Shown here: positions 43,477 to 56,400 of the stretch, one piece after another
Layout of the letters: every line of letters begins with the position of its first letter
Numbering within the stretch: position 1 is the stretch's first letter
Assembly: GCF_963259705.1 (NCBI RefSeq)
Contig: NC_081841.1
Span: 121,035,327 to 121,099,326, forward strand
DNA from: Myotis daubentonii
Lineage: Eukaryota > Chordata > Mammalia > Chiroptera > Vespertilionidae
DNA length: 64,000 nucleotides
Reading direction: 5' to 3'
Program-made: the position numbers and the translations under genes
The notes under the pieces: model-generated
What the model saw: only the letters and a program-made list of their open reading frames with translations
Told to the model about the DNA's origin: nothing
The model's database searches: none

Positions 43477-43692
43477 CTAGAGGCCCGATGCACAAAAATT
43501 ATACAAGAGTAGGCCTTCCTACTCCCAGCTCCTGGCACCAGCTTCCCTCTGGCACCTGGGACCCAGGCTTCCCTCTGTCCGCAGGCAGGCACACAGGGCC
43601 CGGGCTTCCCTCACAGCCCTGGCTTCCTCCAGAAGGTGGTCAGGAAGGACTTCCAGTCTAATTAGCATATTATGCTTTTATTATTATAAAGA
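43477..43692 (-). mobile_element. short non-autonomous Helitron
   Basis: CTAG at 43477-43480, decayed hairpin (gatgcacaaaaattatac), 5' end TCTTTATAATAATAAAAGC at 43692. 216 bp, in the intron between the two NBEA exons. Confidence 0.82.
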
Positions 43693-44383
43693 TTTTGAGA
43701 CTAGATAACTTTGGAAAGCCCAAGCCTTATGTTAGTACATGAGGCCTTGCATATTTGACTGTCTAGTATCTGCTTTGCCTCATCTCTTATCTGTTCTTTT
43801 CCCTCTGCCCCAAACAAACTGGTTACTTCGTTGTTTAAGAAACTTTCCAGTTTTTGCTTAAAACCTTTCAACATCCAATGAATGGGATATTCCCTCCAAA
43901 TATCCACATGGCTTGCTCCCTGAACTCTAATAAAATCATTTCTGTATCATCTGGCTTCTCCCATCCCTAAACCTACACTTTCTATATCTGTTCCCACTTA
44001 ATTTTAGTCCATAGAATTTATCACCATTTATCTAATAAATAGTAGTGATTATATGTTATACTTATCTGTCTAAGGTTTTTGTGTCATATCCAAATAAGGT
44101 GAAAGATACATTTTTAATGCCTTGGATTCTGGAAATACTAGAATACAGCTTTGATGTTTTTGACTTAATATTTAATAAATTATCAAAGCATTTTTTTCTT
44201 TTTTGTATCACTAATCATGTCTTATAGCAATTATATTAAATTTAACACTTAAAAATTCACTTAATAGAAAAAAATTCAAAGTAAAACTATTAAGTTTCTA
44301 ATAAACTATTTTATTATTCAATTATAAACAATTACATATCATATGCTCAAATACATTAAAACACAGGTTAAAATAAAACTTAC
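43693..44383. other. NBEA intron, 5' part
   Basis: Begins with the donor of the upstream exon (GT at 44383-44382). AT-rich; no repeat recognised. Confidence 0.6.
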
Positions 44384-44503
44384 ATCATTTGTGTTAACAT
44401 GCCAAGCCATATCACCATAGGATACTAGCTGTCCATTCACATAGCATCGAATTTCACTGTTTCTCCATCGATTGTATATGTGGACAATGCTGATCATATA
44501 CCA
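44384..44503 (-). CDS. NBEA: NBEA coding exon (LamG-like domain, first visible exon)
   Basis: Minus-strand exon of 120 nt, 40 codons, phase 0. It reads [31 protein letters not shown] and ends MAWHVNTND. The acceptor is 'ttttttcatttaag' with AG at 44505-44504; the donor is GAT|gtaagttt. The frame passes directly into SYDKCFLG of the exon at 41463, confirming order and orientation. The content is a beta-sandwich strand set of the N-terminal LamG/concanavalin-like domain of neurobeachin. LRBA, the paralogue, is the main alternative; [17 protein letters not shown] is what I recall for NBEA. The preceding exon, expected to end in ...PRK, is not in the window. Confidence 0.93.
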
Positions 44504-45292
44504 CTTAAATGAAAAAAATATTAAAGATATCAATAAGTAATGTTTAATTTTTATTGTATAAAAAGCAATTGTAACATTCATAACATACCTAAAAAAAACG
44601 CTTGCAGCAAGTAACAGTTGCCCTCTACTATTTCAATTCCCTCATCCTATTTCTCATCTATCAGATGAAAGAAGTAATTCATAAAGAATAAACTTGTGAT
44701 TTGGACAGAGCTAGAAAGCCTTGAATCTTACTAAACCTTCCAATTAACAAAGATCCAAAAACTATGAAATTACAATTATATTTGTGTTGATTCATTTAAC
44801 AACATTTACATTGTGCCAGGTACTGCAAACTCACAGATTTGATAAGACTGAACATAGTTCCCACTTTCCTGAAACTTATGGTATAATGAGAAAGACATAT
44901 ATTAAACAAGTAAAACAATATAGGATCACAAATCATAATGATTTCTGTGAGGAAAAGAGATTGGTTTAAAATGAGAGAGAATAACTTAGATTATACTTTG
45001 GACTGCATGGTCAAGAAAGACTTGACAAATGAAAAACTTTTTAACATTAATAGTACAATTTAGATACAATTGAAACACGCCATTTACACTTATTAAATCA
45101 GGGATAATTTTATATTCTAAATTTAACTTATGAATATTCATTAAAAATAAAGAAATAAATTTCAATTGAGTTCTCATTTTATATTTACTAGGGCCAACAA
45201 AATGCATTTTTAGTGTTGTTGGTTTTTTTTATATAGATGGTTTAAGTTCTATAATAATTTGTGGAGCCAAAACTTAGTCTCTTTATAGTTAA
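44504..45292. other. NBEA intron with an L2-like fragment
   Basis: About 44787-44985 ('gattcatttaacaacattta', 'cattgtgccaggtactgcaa', 'acaagtaaaacaatatagga') resembles an ancient L2/MIR-class repeat. The remainder is AT-rich and unassigned. Confidence 0.5.
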
Positions 45293-45586
45293 CTAGAGGC
45301 CCAGTGCGTGAAATTTGTGCACAGGTAAGGTCCCTAGGCCTGGCCGGTGATCAGGCCCATCGGGGCCTTCTCCTGCTGGCTGGGGCCTTCCTTCAGGCTG
45401 CTGGCCAGGAAATTCCTTCCCCAGCTGCCAGCTGCCGGTGGGGGCCTCCCTTCCCTGGCTGCTGGCTGCTGCCCGGGGCCTTCCTTTGTTCTGCACCGCC
45501 CCCTGGTGGTCAATGTATGTCATAGCGAGCGATCAAACTCCTGGTCGAGCTCCTGAGGGGACAATTTGCATACTAAGCTATTTAGA
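45293..45586 (-). mobile_element. non-autonomous Helitron next to microsatellite
   Basis: CTAG at 45293-45296, hairpin 'gtgcgtgaaatttgtgcac', 5' end 'ATCTAAATAGCTTAGTATGC' altered and merging into a (GATA)n run. CTCF-like core at 45496-45509. Confidence 0.85.
45496..45509 (-). promoter_or_regulatory. CTCF-like core motif in Helitron
   Basis: Minus strand CCACCAGGGGGCGG, 77 bp from the Helitron 5' end. Confidence 0.5.
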
Positions 45587-45601
45587 TGATAGATGATAGA
45601 T

Positions 45602-45635
<34 letters not shown>

Positions 45636-45636
45636 G
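45584..45636. repeat. (GATA)n microsatellite
   Basis: 'gatgatagatgatagatgat' followed by about eight perfect 'agat' units. Confidence 0.97.
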
Positions 45637-46252
45637 AGCCTAAAGCAGAGAATATAAAAATAGTTTTCTAAAATGAGAATAACACAAATGATTTCTAGAT
45701 ATTTGAGCAAGTATACCTTCAGTGGATAAGGGGGACGGGGGATAATTAGACTAGCTTTCATTAAAAAAAAAAAACACACATAAAAATATAGACTACAGGC
45801 TTTGTTCTCCAGATTACTTAAAAGCACTATTCAATTATTTAATAAATATTTGCAAAGTACATAACTTTAATAATAATTCTCAACCACTAAAATTTGTTAT
45901 TTCAAGTTGTCTGGAATATTTTGAATAAAATTCAATTCATTTATTTTTATTTAGAAAATCAACACTAAACAACTCACAGAAAACAGTAATATATAAAAAA
46001 CATTATCAACTATAAAAACAATGTCAGGTCAAATCATTTAATTCATTTACAAGTTCTTTATCTTCTTAAGTTGTTTCATTCTAGGTAATCTAATTTGTTG
46101 CAAACTGAGTCATTAAAATTAGTCATTTAACAGCTCATGTTTCTAAGTATTACAAACTTATGAGAAAAGAGCTCATAAAATTGAGCATCAAATAAATTTA
46201 AGAAAACTTCATAGATATTTACATATGTAAGAATCAAAATTTATCTAAATAG
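45637..46252. other. NBEA intron, nothing recognised
   Basis: AT-rich; no exon or repeat recognised. Confidence 0.5.
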
Positions 46253-46467
46253 CCCTAGCTGGTTTTGCTCAGTGGATAGAGCATCAGCCTGCAGACTGAA
46301 GGGTCCCAGGTCTGATCTGGTCAAAAGCACATGCCTGGGTTGCTGGCTTGATCCCCAGTAGGGGTGTGCAGGAGGCAGCCAATCAATGATTCTCTCTCAT
46401 CATTGATGTTTCTCTTTCTCCCGCTCCCTTCCTCTGTGAAATAAAAAAATATGTATTTTTTAAAATT
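46253..46467 (+). mobile_element. Ves SINE
   Basis: 'ccctagctggttttgctcag', degraded B box 'aggtctgatctgg', CT-rich tail, 'gtgaaataaaaaaatatg'. No clear duplication. Confidence 0.9.
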
Positions 46468-48798
46468 TTTTCTACATAATTTTCAACCATAATGCAATCT
46501 AGACACAATATGTACATTTTTAATAAAATTTTGAGAAATTAAAATATCTAAATAGAATAGACATGTTTATAAATATAAAAATTTTCTGCTGCTGAAAGAT
46601 AGTGTTTGTTTTAAAACAAACACTGAAAGCTGTACAATTGAGAGAGTCCAAGATGGTGGCAGAATAAGCAGAAGCTGCACTGACAATCTACCAGTACCAA
46701 ATTGAAATTACACTAAAATATAGAGATACCATCCTGAATAACCTACAGAAGACTAAGTGGAAATAACCCTTATAAACAAGGATATAAAGAGGAGGGCACA
46801 TCAAGATTGGTAGGAAGTGTGTTGGTGCAAGAAGGCTGGTTAGGCTCGCACAGGCAGCAGTGAAATTCTGGAGAAATATCTCAGTTGTAGGGGGTTACCT
46901 CTGAGAAGTCTGGGATATAAACACAAGCTGGACTCCCCAGCCCAGAGTAACAAAACTGGGAAAGGTGCCTACATAACACCTGGCTATGAAAAGCACCAGG
47001 GGTACAGTCCAGCAGGAGAAGATGGCTAGATACATAGGCACCCCCCTTAATGGGCCAACACTCTAAATTGCATTTGCAGCCACTCAACTTGGACTCCAGC
47101 AGAGAGAGGGCAGGATGAACTAGAGCTGCATGAGGAGAGTCTGTAGCTCTGTGGAGACAGCCACCAGAATCACTATGCTGAAGAAGCATTCCCCACTTCC
47201 GCAGAAGCATTCTTTCTCGGGCAGAGCTTTCCCAACAATACAGCTTCAGCATGGGGGGAAGCAATTGCCCCACCAATAGAAAATCCTCTTGTCCCACCCT
47301 GGAGAGTTTACATCCACTGTGCTAACATGGTTCTGGGCCTTGGGCTAGAAAAAGCAGATCTTGGTGCACAGCTTGGTCCTTTCCACATGCACTCAGACAC
47401 AGCTGAGGAAGCCATAAACTGTGGCTCTCTGACAGCTCTAAACAGGGTACTCAGAGCCCATTATAAACAGCATGTGACATTGGATTAAACAACAGATCCT
47501 CCAAAGGAACCCAAAACCAATAAACCCAGTGGCCAGCTTCAAACAACAATGGAGAAGGATCCAATAAGCTCACAAGCAGTATATCAACAGGGAAATATTG
47601 GCAGGATCCAAATCCTGCTAAGGTGAATTCAGCTTCATGTAATAAGCATCAGCTACAGACTGCATGCTGTGTTGGGGCTGAGCCTCACTGTCAGCCAGCC
47701 TGAAGAGAAAGCTCATGCATAAATGGGCCAAGAGCAAGTAAGACTCAATTACAACAGGAGGTAACATGCAAAGAACACAGAGAAATTATTACAGCACCCA
47801 GGTCTGGTGGTCATGGAGACTATGTCACTGGGTCCCACAGGTCACCTATCACATAAGGCCACCCTACCAAGACTGGGATTCATATATAATACATAGAAAC
47901 AAATGCAAACAAGCAACTAAAATGGAAAGAAAATGAAGCAAGCACCAAAAGAGAATTCTCTAGAAGAAGAGCTAAATTAAATAGAAAGAAGCAATTTATC
48001 AAATATAGAATTCAGAATAGAGATTATAAGGATGCTCAATTGCATGAAAAAAATAAACAGAAACTATGAAAACAACTTTGTAAAATGAAGAATGACACAG
48101 CAGAAATGAAGAATACACAGGAGGGAATAAACAGCAGATTAAAGGAAGCTGAGGATGGAATCAATGAATTGAAAGACAGGGTAAAAAAATCACTAAATCA
48201 GAGAACCAAAAAGAAAAAGCAATTATAAAACAGGAGTACTGCTTAAAGGAGCTGTGCAACAATCTGAAATGTTCAGCATCACAGGAGTACCAGAAGATGG
48301 AGAAAGTGAACAAGAGATACAGAACTTTTCTGAAGAAATGTCATAAAACTTACCTGACCTAGTGAAGAAAAAGTCACACAATTTCAGGAAGCACACAGAG
48401 TCCCAAGCAAAAAGAACCCAAAGAGGACCATGAGCAGACGCATCATAATGAAAATGCCAAAAAGTAAAGAAAAAGAAAAGAGAAAGAGAAAAGCAATTTG
48501 CTAACCACAAAGAAGCTTCCATAGACTATCAGCTGATTTCTCAACAGAGACACTGTAAATCAGAAGGGAGTAGCAAGAAGTATTCAAGGTAATGAAAAGC
48601 AAGAATCTAAAATCAGGATGGTACTATCCAGCAATGCAATTAATTCAAAACAGGAGATGAAATAAAGAGCTTCCAAGACAATTAAATTGGCTAAAAGCGT
48701 TTGTTAACAACAATCCAGCATTACAAGAAATGTTAAAGGACTGTTAGAAGAAGAAAAAGAATGAGAGAGAAACAAGCAAAAATTAATACAAATGACAA

Positions 48799-49464
48799 TC
48801 TACACTAATAAAAGAAAACATGCAAATTGACCGAACCTTCGCTGCATCTTAACCCACGCCCAGCAGCCAATCAGAGCGACTATATGCAAATTAACCCAAC
48901 CAAGATGGTGGCCAGCATCCACAAAGCTGGAGCAAGCAGAAGGCTTGCTTGCTCCACTGATGGAGGAAGCCAAGCTTCCCGCCTGCCGCAGCCAGCGCTG
49001 AGCTCCACTCAAGGCAACAAAGTTTCAATTATAGAAGATAAATAAACCCCAGATACCTGCTTTCAGCTGGCCATGTCCACGGAGCTGGAGTGAGCAGGAG
49101 GCTTAGGTTGCCCCTAGCGATGGAGGACGCCAAGCTTCCCGCCCACCCTAGCCAGCTCTGATCTCCACTCAAGGCTACAAAGTTTCAATAATAGAAAGTA
49201 AATAAATCTCAAAAGAAAAAAAGGAGAGGCTGGGAGCTTCCATCGCCGGGGGGCTTGGCCAGCCTGAAAACGGCACTCAGCTCCTCACCCAGACTGGCCA
49301 GGCACCACAGTGGGGAGCCCCACCCTAAAGGGGGTGTGGCCAGCCTGAAAACAGCTATCAGCCCCTCACCAAGGCGGGCCAGGCAACCCAGTGGGACCCC
49401 CATCCTGATCCGGGACACCCTTCAGGGCAAACCAGCCGGCCCCCACCCATGCACTAGGCCTCTA
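48799..49464 (+). mobile_element. A-type Helitron variant, terminator lost
   Basis: Starts A|TCTACACTAATAAAAGAA and ends 'gcactaggcctcta' against the next element's TCC. CCAAT (near 48867), octamer (ATGCAAAT at about 48883-48890) and 'caagatggtggcc' present. The 'ggaggaagccaagcttcccg' region is duplicated (48960 and 49121). Confidence 0.83.
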
Positions 49465-49710
49465 TCCTATATAATAAAAGGGTAATATGCAAACTGACCC
49501 TAACAGCAGAACGACTGGGAATGACTGGTCACTATGACACACACTGACCACCAGGGGGCAGATGCTCAATACAGAAGCTGTCCCCTGGTGATCAGTACAC
49601 TTCCACATGGGGAGCTCTGCTCAGCCACAAGCCAGGCTGATGGCTGCCACCACAGCGGTGGTGGCGGGAGCCTCTCCCACCTCCTCACCAGCACTAAGGA
49701 TATCCGACTG
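49465..49710 (+). mobile_element. Helitron 5' part, 3' end missing
   Basis: Starts TCCTATATAATAAAAGGG and 'atatgcaaactgacc', with a CTCF-like core at 49548-49561. It runs into L1 3' UTR at about 49711 without CTAG. Confidence 0.8.
49548..49561 (+). promoter_or_regulatory. CTCF-like core motif in Helitron
   Basis: CCACCAGGGGGCAG preceded by TGA, 83 bp from the Helitron 5' end. Confidence 0.5.
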
Positions 49711-49995
49711 CAGACCATTATAAACTGATGAACAAAAATAGATACAGAGGCAGAGCAACATCGAACAGACTGTCAAACTACAGCAGGACGTTGGGGGAGG
49801 GTTGAGGGTGGGGGGGCGTAGGTAAGAGATCAACCGAAGGACTTGTATGCATGCATATAAGCATGACCAATGGACACAAGACACTGGGTGGAGGGGTATG
49901 GGAGGCCAGGGGAAGGTCAAGGGGAGAAAATAAAAGGAGACATATGTGATACTCTTTGTAATACTTTAAGCAATAAAAACAAAATTTAAAAAAAA
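49711..49995 (+). repeat. 5'-truncated L1, 3' UTR only
   Basis: 'aaactgatgaacaaaaatag', 'gacttgtatgcatgcatata' and 'taatactttaagcaataaaa' match the 3' UTR of other L1 copies here. Poly(A)-like end at 49985-49995. Confidence 0.85.
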
Positions 49996-50004
49996 AGTCA
50001 GGGG

Positions 50005-50188
50005 GTGGCCCATTAGGGATAGCTCCATGGTTGAGCATCGACCTATGAATCAGGAAGTTACCATTCAATAGTTGGTTGCAGGCTTGATCCCCAGTATGGG
50101 GCATACTGGAGGCAGCCGATCAATTATTCTCTGTCATTACTGATGTTTCTATCTCTCTCTCCTTCTCCCTTCCTCTCAATGGAAATAT
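50005..50188 (+). mobile_element. Ves SINE, diverged
   Basis: 'gtggcccattagggatagct' start, 'ttgagcatcgacctatgaat', Ves 3' words 'ggcttgatccccagtatggg' and a CT-rich tail. Confidence 0.82.
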
Positions 50189-50197
50189 ATATATATA

Positions 50198-50702
50198 CTA
50201 GAAGCCCATTGCAGGAGGATTCCTGCCAGAATAGGGCTTCCTCGGGTTGATCACACCTCCAAGCCCCTCCCGCCCAGGGCTGTACACAGGGATCCCGTGG
50301 GGCTTAGGCGGCTCATTCGCTCCGCCAAGCCCCTCTGCCCAGGACCGCTCACGGGGGGAAAGGGGGGTTCTGGCTGGGGGCGGGGCTTAGGCGGCTTGTT
50401 TGCGCCGCCAAGCCCCCCTGCCCAGGACCGCTCACGGGGTTCCCGCGGGGCTTAGGCGGCTCATTCGCTGTTCGCTCCACCAAGCTGGCCGCCCAGGGCC
50501 GTTCACGGGGGTCGCAGCTGGCGGCAGGGCTTAGCCGGCACATGGGGGCCCAATGGCGGCTCGCACTGGCCTGCCCTTGCCTGCAGTATGCAAATTAGCC
50601 GCCATCTTTGTTGGTGGTTAATTTGCATATCATGCTGATTAGCCAACAGGAGGCATAGCGAAGGTACGGTTAATTACCATGTTTGTCTATTATTAGATAG
50701 GA
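50198..50702 (-). mobile_element. non-autonomous Helitron
   Basis: CTAG at 50198-50201 with an unusual terminal hairpin 'gcaggaggattcctgc', 5' end TCCTATCTAATAATAGAC at 50702. The interior has about three copies of an approximately 110 bp unit with 'ggcttaggcggctcattcgc'. A-like 5' end with octamer (near 50620) and a YY1-like site, but its own CTAG is kept. Confidence 0.85.
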
Positions 50703-52493
50703 TTTTTAAAGAAGGGGTAAGCAATACTTATAGCTGACAAATAGACTTCAAAGCAAAGGCCATAGCAAGAGACAAAGACAGTCACTACATTACACTAAAG
50801 AGATTGATCCACAGAGATAAGGGAAGATGGCAGCTGGCAGGACGGTGGTGAGGGATAGGAAGGGAGTGAGTGAGGGGATGAATGGAGAGTGTGTGGATGT
50901 GTGTGGTGTATGAATGAGTGAGGGACAGTTAAATCCAGCAGGAGCAGCAGATGCTGACACACCAGGCTCTCTGGGACAGGGAGAGATTACCACCGCTGCG
51001 GCACTCCCCAGACTGCGGGACTCGGGCACAGAGCACACTCCATCTTAAAGGGGAGAGCAGCCTCTTCTAGGAACTCAGCAGCACCACCATCCAGACAGGC
51101 CTTGGACACTGCCCGCGACCAGGCAGCCACTCCAGCCAAAATCCTGCAGCCACACCCGCAGACTCTGGGACTCTGCGCCAAAAGAGCAACGTGCTGCCAG
51201 CAGCAGTAAGTGCAGTCTCCCCCTCCCCAGCGGTAGACCTCAGACATTGCCTGCACGTGCGTTCGTACGTCTCCAGCTCGCAGGTCTCCAAGGCACACTA
51301 CTCCATAGACCCCTTAGGAGTCACTGGGAGACTAAGCTGGGTGTGATTTTGTACAGACACAGGCTCAGTGCCACCCAGTAGAAATTCTGAATTGCCCCCA
51401 CACACCCAGCTGCTCAACTTAAGCGTCAGGGCCCCTCAGCGCCAGGGCCCCACAGAGTGCGTCAGAGCTCAGCGCCTGCGAACTGCACTGCCACAGTTGC
51501 TCACTCCCCCTCAGCCCATCTATCCACAGGGCACTTTGGGGAAGCCGTGGTGAGCCTCTGCTAGGTCCGATCTGGGACTAATAGGGACACACTCCCCTGG
51601 GCAGTAGAAATTCGGAATTCAACCATCCTGGATACCTGCCCAAAGCATGCCAGGGCCCTTCAGAGTGCTTCACTACGCCTGCGCTAGCAAACTCACTGCG
51701 GGTGTTCCTGTGTGCCACTACGGGGAACGCAAGCCTATCTACCACAAGTGCATCAGCAAAATCTGAGTTTCCCCACCCTACAGCTGCAGAACTTTGGACA
51801 CTACAGGTGCATGCTTTTCCAGCATGCAGGTCTCCCAAGACAACCACTCCACAGGCAACCCTGGGGCCCCGCTGCAAGCCCTGCTGGTTGTGCACTTAAA
51901 CAAACAGGGGTGCACTGCTGGGCTGTAGAAACGCTGAATTCCCTCTCCTGGGATACCTGCCCACAGACACTGCAATCCAGTGGCTTCAGTGCCAGGGCAC
52001 TTTAGAGTGTATCAGTGCACCCTGCTGGCAAATACACAAAAGGTGCCTCTGTGAGCGGCTGCTGGAATTGCGTGTATCCAACCACGAAGGCAGCAGCAAA
52101 AGCTGAGTCTACCCACCCCACAACGACAGAACTCTGGACACCACAGTCACGCTTTGCCAGAAAACAGGCTTTCTGAGCCCCACCACCCCAATAGACGGTT
52201 CCTGGGTGCCACTGTGAGTCCTGCGGGGCACGGTGAGTCCTGCGGTGATTTCAATCAAGGGCATAAGACAGCAAAAATTAGAACACCCCCTCCAAAGCTG
52301 CTGACTTCTAGACACCTCAGTCACGCCTTTCCAGCTCACAGGCCTACATCAACATAACTCAAATAGCTCAAGTAGGGAGCTACACTAGACTACCAAACCC
52401 AGGAGACCTGAGAGGTCACACCAGCAGCACCACACCCTAAAGAAACTGGGTAGCAAAGCAATCGGAACTACAATTAAAACATTACAGCAAAAT

Positions 52494-53389
52494 ATGGGAA
52501 GATAAAAATGCAACCCACAAAGGAAAGAAAAAGAGGAGTCACCAGAAAGGGAGTTAAATGAAATTGAGGCTACTAACTTATCAGAGAAAGAATTCAGAGT
52601 AATGGTTATAAGGATGCTCAAATGGCTGAATGACAAATGCACACAACTCAATGAGAATTATAAGGAGCTGAATGAGAATGTCACCAACATGAAAAGGAAA
52701 CATGAGGAAATGAAGAACGACATAGCTGCAATAAAGAACACAATGGAAGAGCAGAATAGAAGAGGCTGAGGACTGCATCAGCGAATTAGAAGACAGGGAA
52801 GGAAAAAACACACAAACACAGCAGCAACTGGAAAAGAAACTTAAAAAGCAAGAGGAGAGCCTAAGCGAGCTTTGGGACAATGCAAAACGAAACAACATTC
52901 GCTGAATAGGGGTACCAGAAGGAGAGGAGGAGAAGCAAGGAACAAAAAACCTGTTCAAAGAAGTAATGACAGAAAACTTCCCTGATACTGGCAAGAAAAA
53001 AACTACACAAGTCCAAGAAGCACATAGAGTGCCAAACAAGATGAACCCCAAAAGACCAACACCAAGACACATCATAATTAAATTGGCAAACACCAACGAC
53101 AAAGTAAGAATCTTAAAGACTGCCAGAGAGAGACAGAAAGTTACCTACAAGGGATCTCCTATTAGAATATCAGCTGACTTCTCAACAGAAACACACCAGG
53201 CAAGAAGGGAATGGAATGAAATATAGAAAGTGATGCAGAGCAAGGGAATGAAGTCAAGAATACTATACCCAGCAAGGCTATCATTCAAAATTAAAGGTGG
53301 ATTCAGGAGCTTCACAGACAAAAAAAGGGCTAAGAGAGTTTATTACCACCAAACCAGCAATGCAAGAAATGTTAAAGGGACAGCTGTAA
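52494..53389 (+). pseudogene. L1 ORF1, broken
   Basis: The start ATGGGAAGATAA meets a stop at the fourth codon; compare MGRRH in the other L1. Coiled-coil and RRM-like parts follow in pieces with further shifts (for example near 52760 and a TGA near 52904). The C-terminal part reads VRILKTARERQKVTYKGS, PIRISADFSTETHQARREW. The end QEMLKGQL is followed by TAA at 53387-53389. Confidence 0.83.
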
Positions 53390-53437
53390 AAAGAAGAAAC
53401 AGAAAGACAAGAAGAAACACAAACATTAAGAATAAAA

Positions 53438-56400
53438 ATGACCACAAACAAGTACTTTTCAATAATAACATTAAATGTAAATGGATTAAATGCTACACTG
53501 AAAACACATAGGGTAGCTGAATGGATAAGAAAACATGACCCATATATTTGCTGTCTGCAAGAGACCCACCTCAGAACAAAGGATTCACACAGACTGAGAG
53601 TGAAGGGATGGAAAAAAATTTTTCAGGCAAATGGAAATGAGAAAAAAGCTGGGGTTGCAATACTTATATCTGACAAAATACACCTCAAAGTAAAGGCTAT
53701 AACAAGAGATAAGGAAGGCCACTACATAATACTAAAGGGAGCAATTCAACAAGAAGATATAACTCTGGTAAACATATATGCACCCAATACAGGAGCACCC
53801 AAATACATAAAACAGCTTCTGGAAGATATTAAGGGAGAAATCAATAGCAATAGTCATAGTAGGGGACTTTAATACCCCACTGACACCACTGGATAAATCC
53901 ACCTAAACAAAAAATCAGCAAAGAAACAGCAATCCTAAATCACTCACTAGATCAGATGGACTTAATTGACATCTTCAAAACATTTCACCCCAAAGCTACA
54001 GAATATACATTCTTCTCCAGTGCACATGGGACATTTTAAAAGATAGACTATATATTAGGACACAGGCAAAATCTCTTCAAATTCAAGAGAATAGAAATCG
54101 TAACAAGCATCTTCTCAGATCACAACGGCATAAAATTAGAAATCAACTACAGTAAAAACATTGAAAAAAAATCAAACACTTGGAGGCTAAATATAAATAG
54201 CATGCTATTAAGCAATGACTGGGTTACCAGAGAGATCAAAGAAGAAATGAAAAGCATCCTGGAAACAAATGACAATGGAAACACAACAATCCAAAATCTA
54301 TGGGACACAATGAAAGCAGTCCTGAGAGGGAAGTTCATAGCTCTACAGGCCTACCTCAAAAAGCAAGAAAAACTGGCAATAAATGATCTAACCCTACAAC
54401 TCAAAGACTTAGAAACAGAGCAACAAGAAAAGCCCACAGTATCCAGAAGGAAGGAAATAATAAAGATCAGAGCAGAAATAAACAACATAGACACCAGAAA
54501 AACAATACAAAAGATCAATAAAACCAAGAGCTGGTTCTTTGAGAGGATTAACAAGACGGATAAACCTCTAACCAGGCTCACCAAGAAACAAAGAGAGAGG
54601 ACCCAAATAAACAAAATCACAAATGAAAGAGGTTAAGTTAACAACTGACCCTACTGATATACAAAGGATTGTCAAAAAATACTACGAACAACTCTACTCC
54701 AACAAACTGGACAACCTCGATGAAATGGACGCAATCCAGAAAAATACAAGCTTCCAAAACTCAACCAGGAAGAATCAAAAAACCTAAATAGGCCAATAAC
54801 TACTGATGGAATTGAAACAGTAATCAAAAAGCTTCCAGCAAACAAAAGCCCTGGACCGGATGGCTTCACAGGGGAGTTTTACCAAAGATTCAAAGAAGAA
54901 CTAAAGCCAATCCTTCTCAGACTATTCCAAAAAATTCACTTCCAAGCTCTCTCTATGAAGCCAGCATTATCCTAATCCCCAAACCAGATAAAGACACCAC
55001 AAAGAAGGAGAATTACAGGCCAATATCCCTGATGAACATAGATGCTAAAATCCTCAACAAAATTCTAGCATACCGGATCCAGCATTACACTAGAAAGATC
55101 ATACACCATGACCAAGTGGGATTTATTCCAGAAATGCAAGGCTGGTACAATATCCGCAAATCAATAAATGTGATACATCACATAAACAAGTTGAAAGACA
55201 AAAATCACATAATCATATCGATTGATGCAGAAAAGGCATTTGACAAAGTCCAACACCCTTTTCTGATAAAAACGCTCAGCAAAGTGGGAATAGAGGGATC
55301 ATACCTCAACATAATAAAAGCCTTATATGACAAACCTATAGCCAACATCATACTCAACGGGCAAAAACTAAAACCATTTCCCTTAAGAACAGGAACAAGA
55401 CAGGGATGCCCACTTTCACCACTCCTGTTCGACATAGTACTGGAAGTGCTAGCCAAGCGATAAGACAAGAAGAAAAAATAAAAGGCATCCAAATTGGAAA
55501 AGAAGAAGTAAAATTGTCATTATTTGCAGATGACATGATACTTTACTTAGAAAACCCTAAAGACTCCATCAAAAAATTATTAGATGTAATAAATGAATTT
55601 GGCAATGTAGCAGGATACAAAATTAATGCCAAAAAATCTATGGCATTTTTATACGCCAACAGTGAACTTACAGAAAGAGAAATTAAAAAAACAATCCCAT
55701 TTACCATTGCACCAAAAAAATTAAGATACCTAGGAATAAACTTAACTAAGGAGGTAAAAGACCTCTACTCAGAAAACTACAGGACATTGAAAAAAGAGAT
55801 AGAGGAAGACATAAACAGATGGAAGAACATACCGTGTTCATGGATTGGTAGAATCAACATCATCAAAATGTCCATACTACCCAAAGCAATCTATAGATTC
55901 AATGCATTCCCCATTAAAATACCAACAGCATATTTTACAGATCTAGAAAGTACGCTACAAAAATTAATCTGGAATTAAAAAAAAAACCAAAACCTGAATA
56001 GCTGCTGCGATCCTGAGAAAGAAGAACAAAGTAGGAGGGATCTCAATACCAGATATGAAGCTGTATTACAAAGCCACTGTTCTCAAAACTGCCTGGTACT
56101 GGCACAACAACAAACATATAGACCAATAGAACAGAATACAGAACCCAGAAATCGACCCAAACCACAATGCTCAACTAATATTTGACAAAGGAGGCAAGAA
56201 CATACAATGGAGTCAAGACAGTCTCTTCAATAAATGGTGCTGGGAAATGTGGTCAGACACATGCAAAAAAATGAAACTAGACCACCAACTTACACCATAC
56301 ACAAAAATAAACTCAAAATGAATAAAGGACTTAAACGTAAGACAGAAAACCGTAAGATTATTAGAGGAATCCACAGGTAGCAAAATCTCAGATATATGCT

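Noticed and set aside
41317..44503. Assignment of the two exons to LRBA rather than NBEA
   Set aside because: LRBA is a close paralogue, but the segment [17 protein letters not shown] and ANRVFCGQLGAVYV fit my memory of NBEA better. A BLAST search would settle it.
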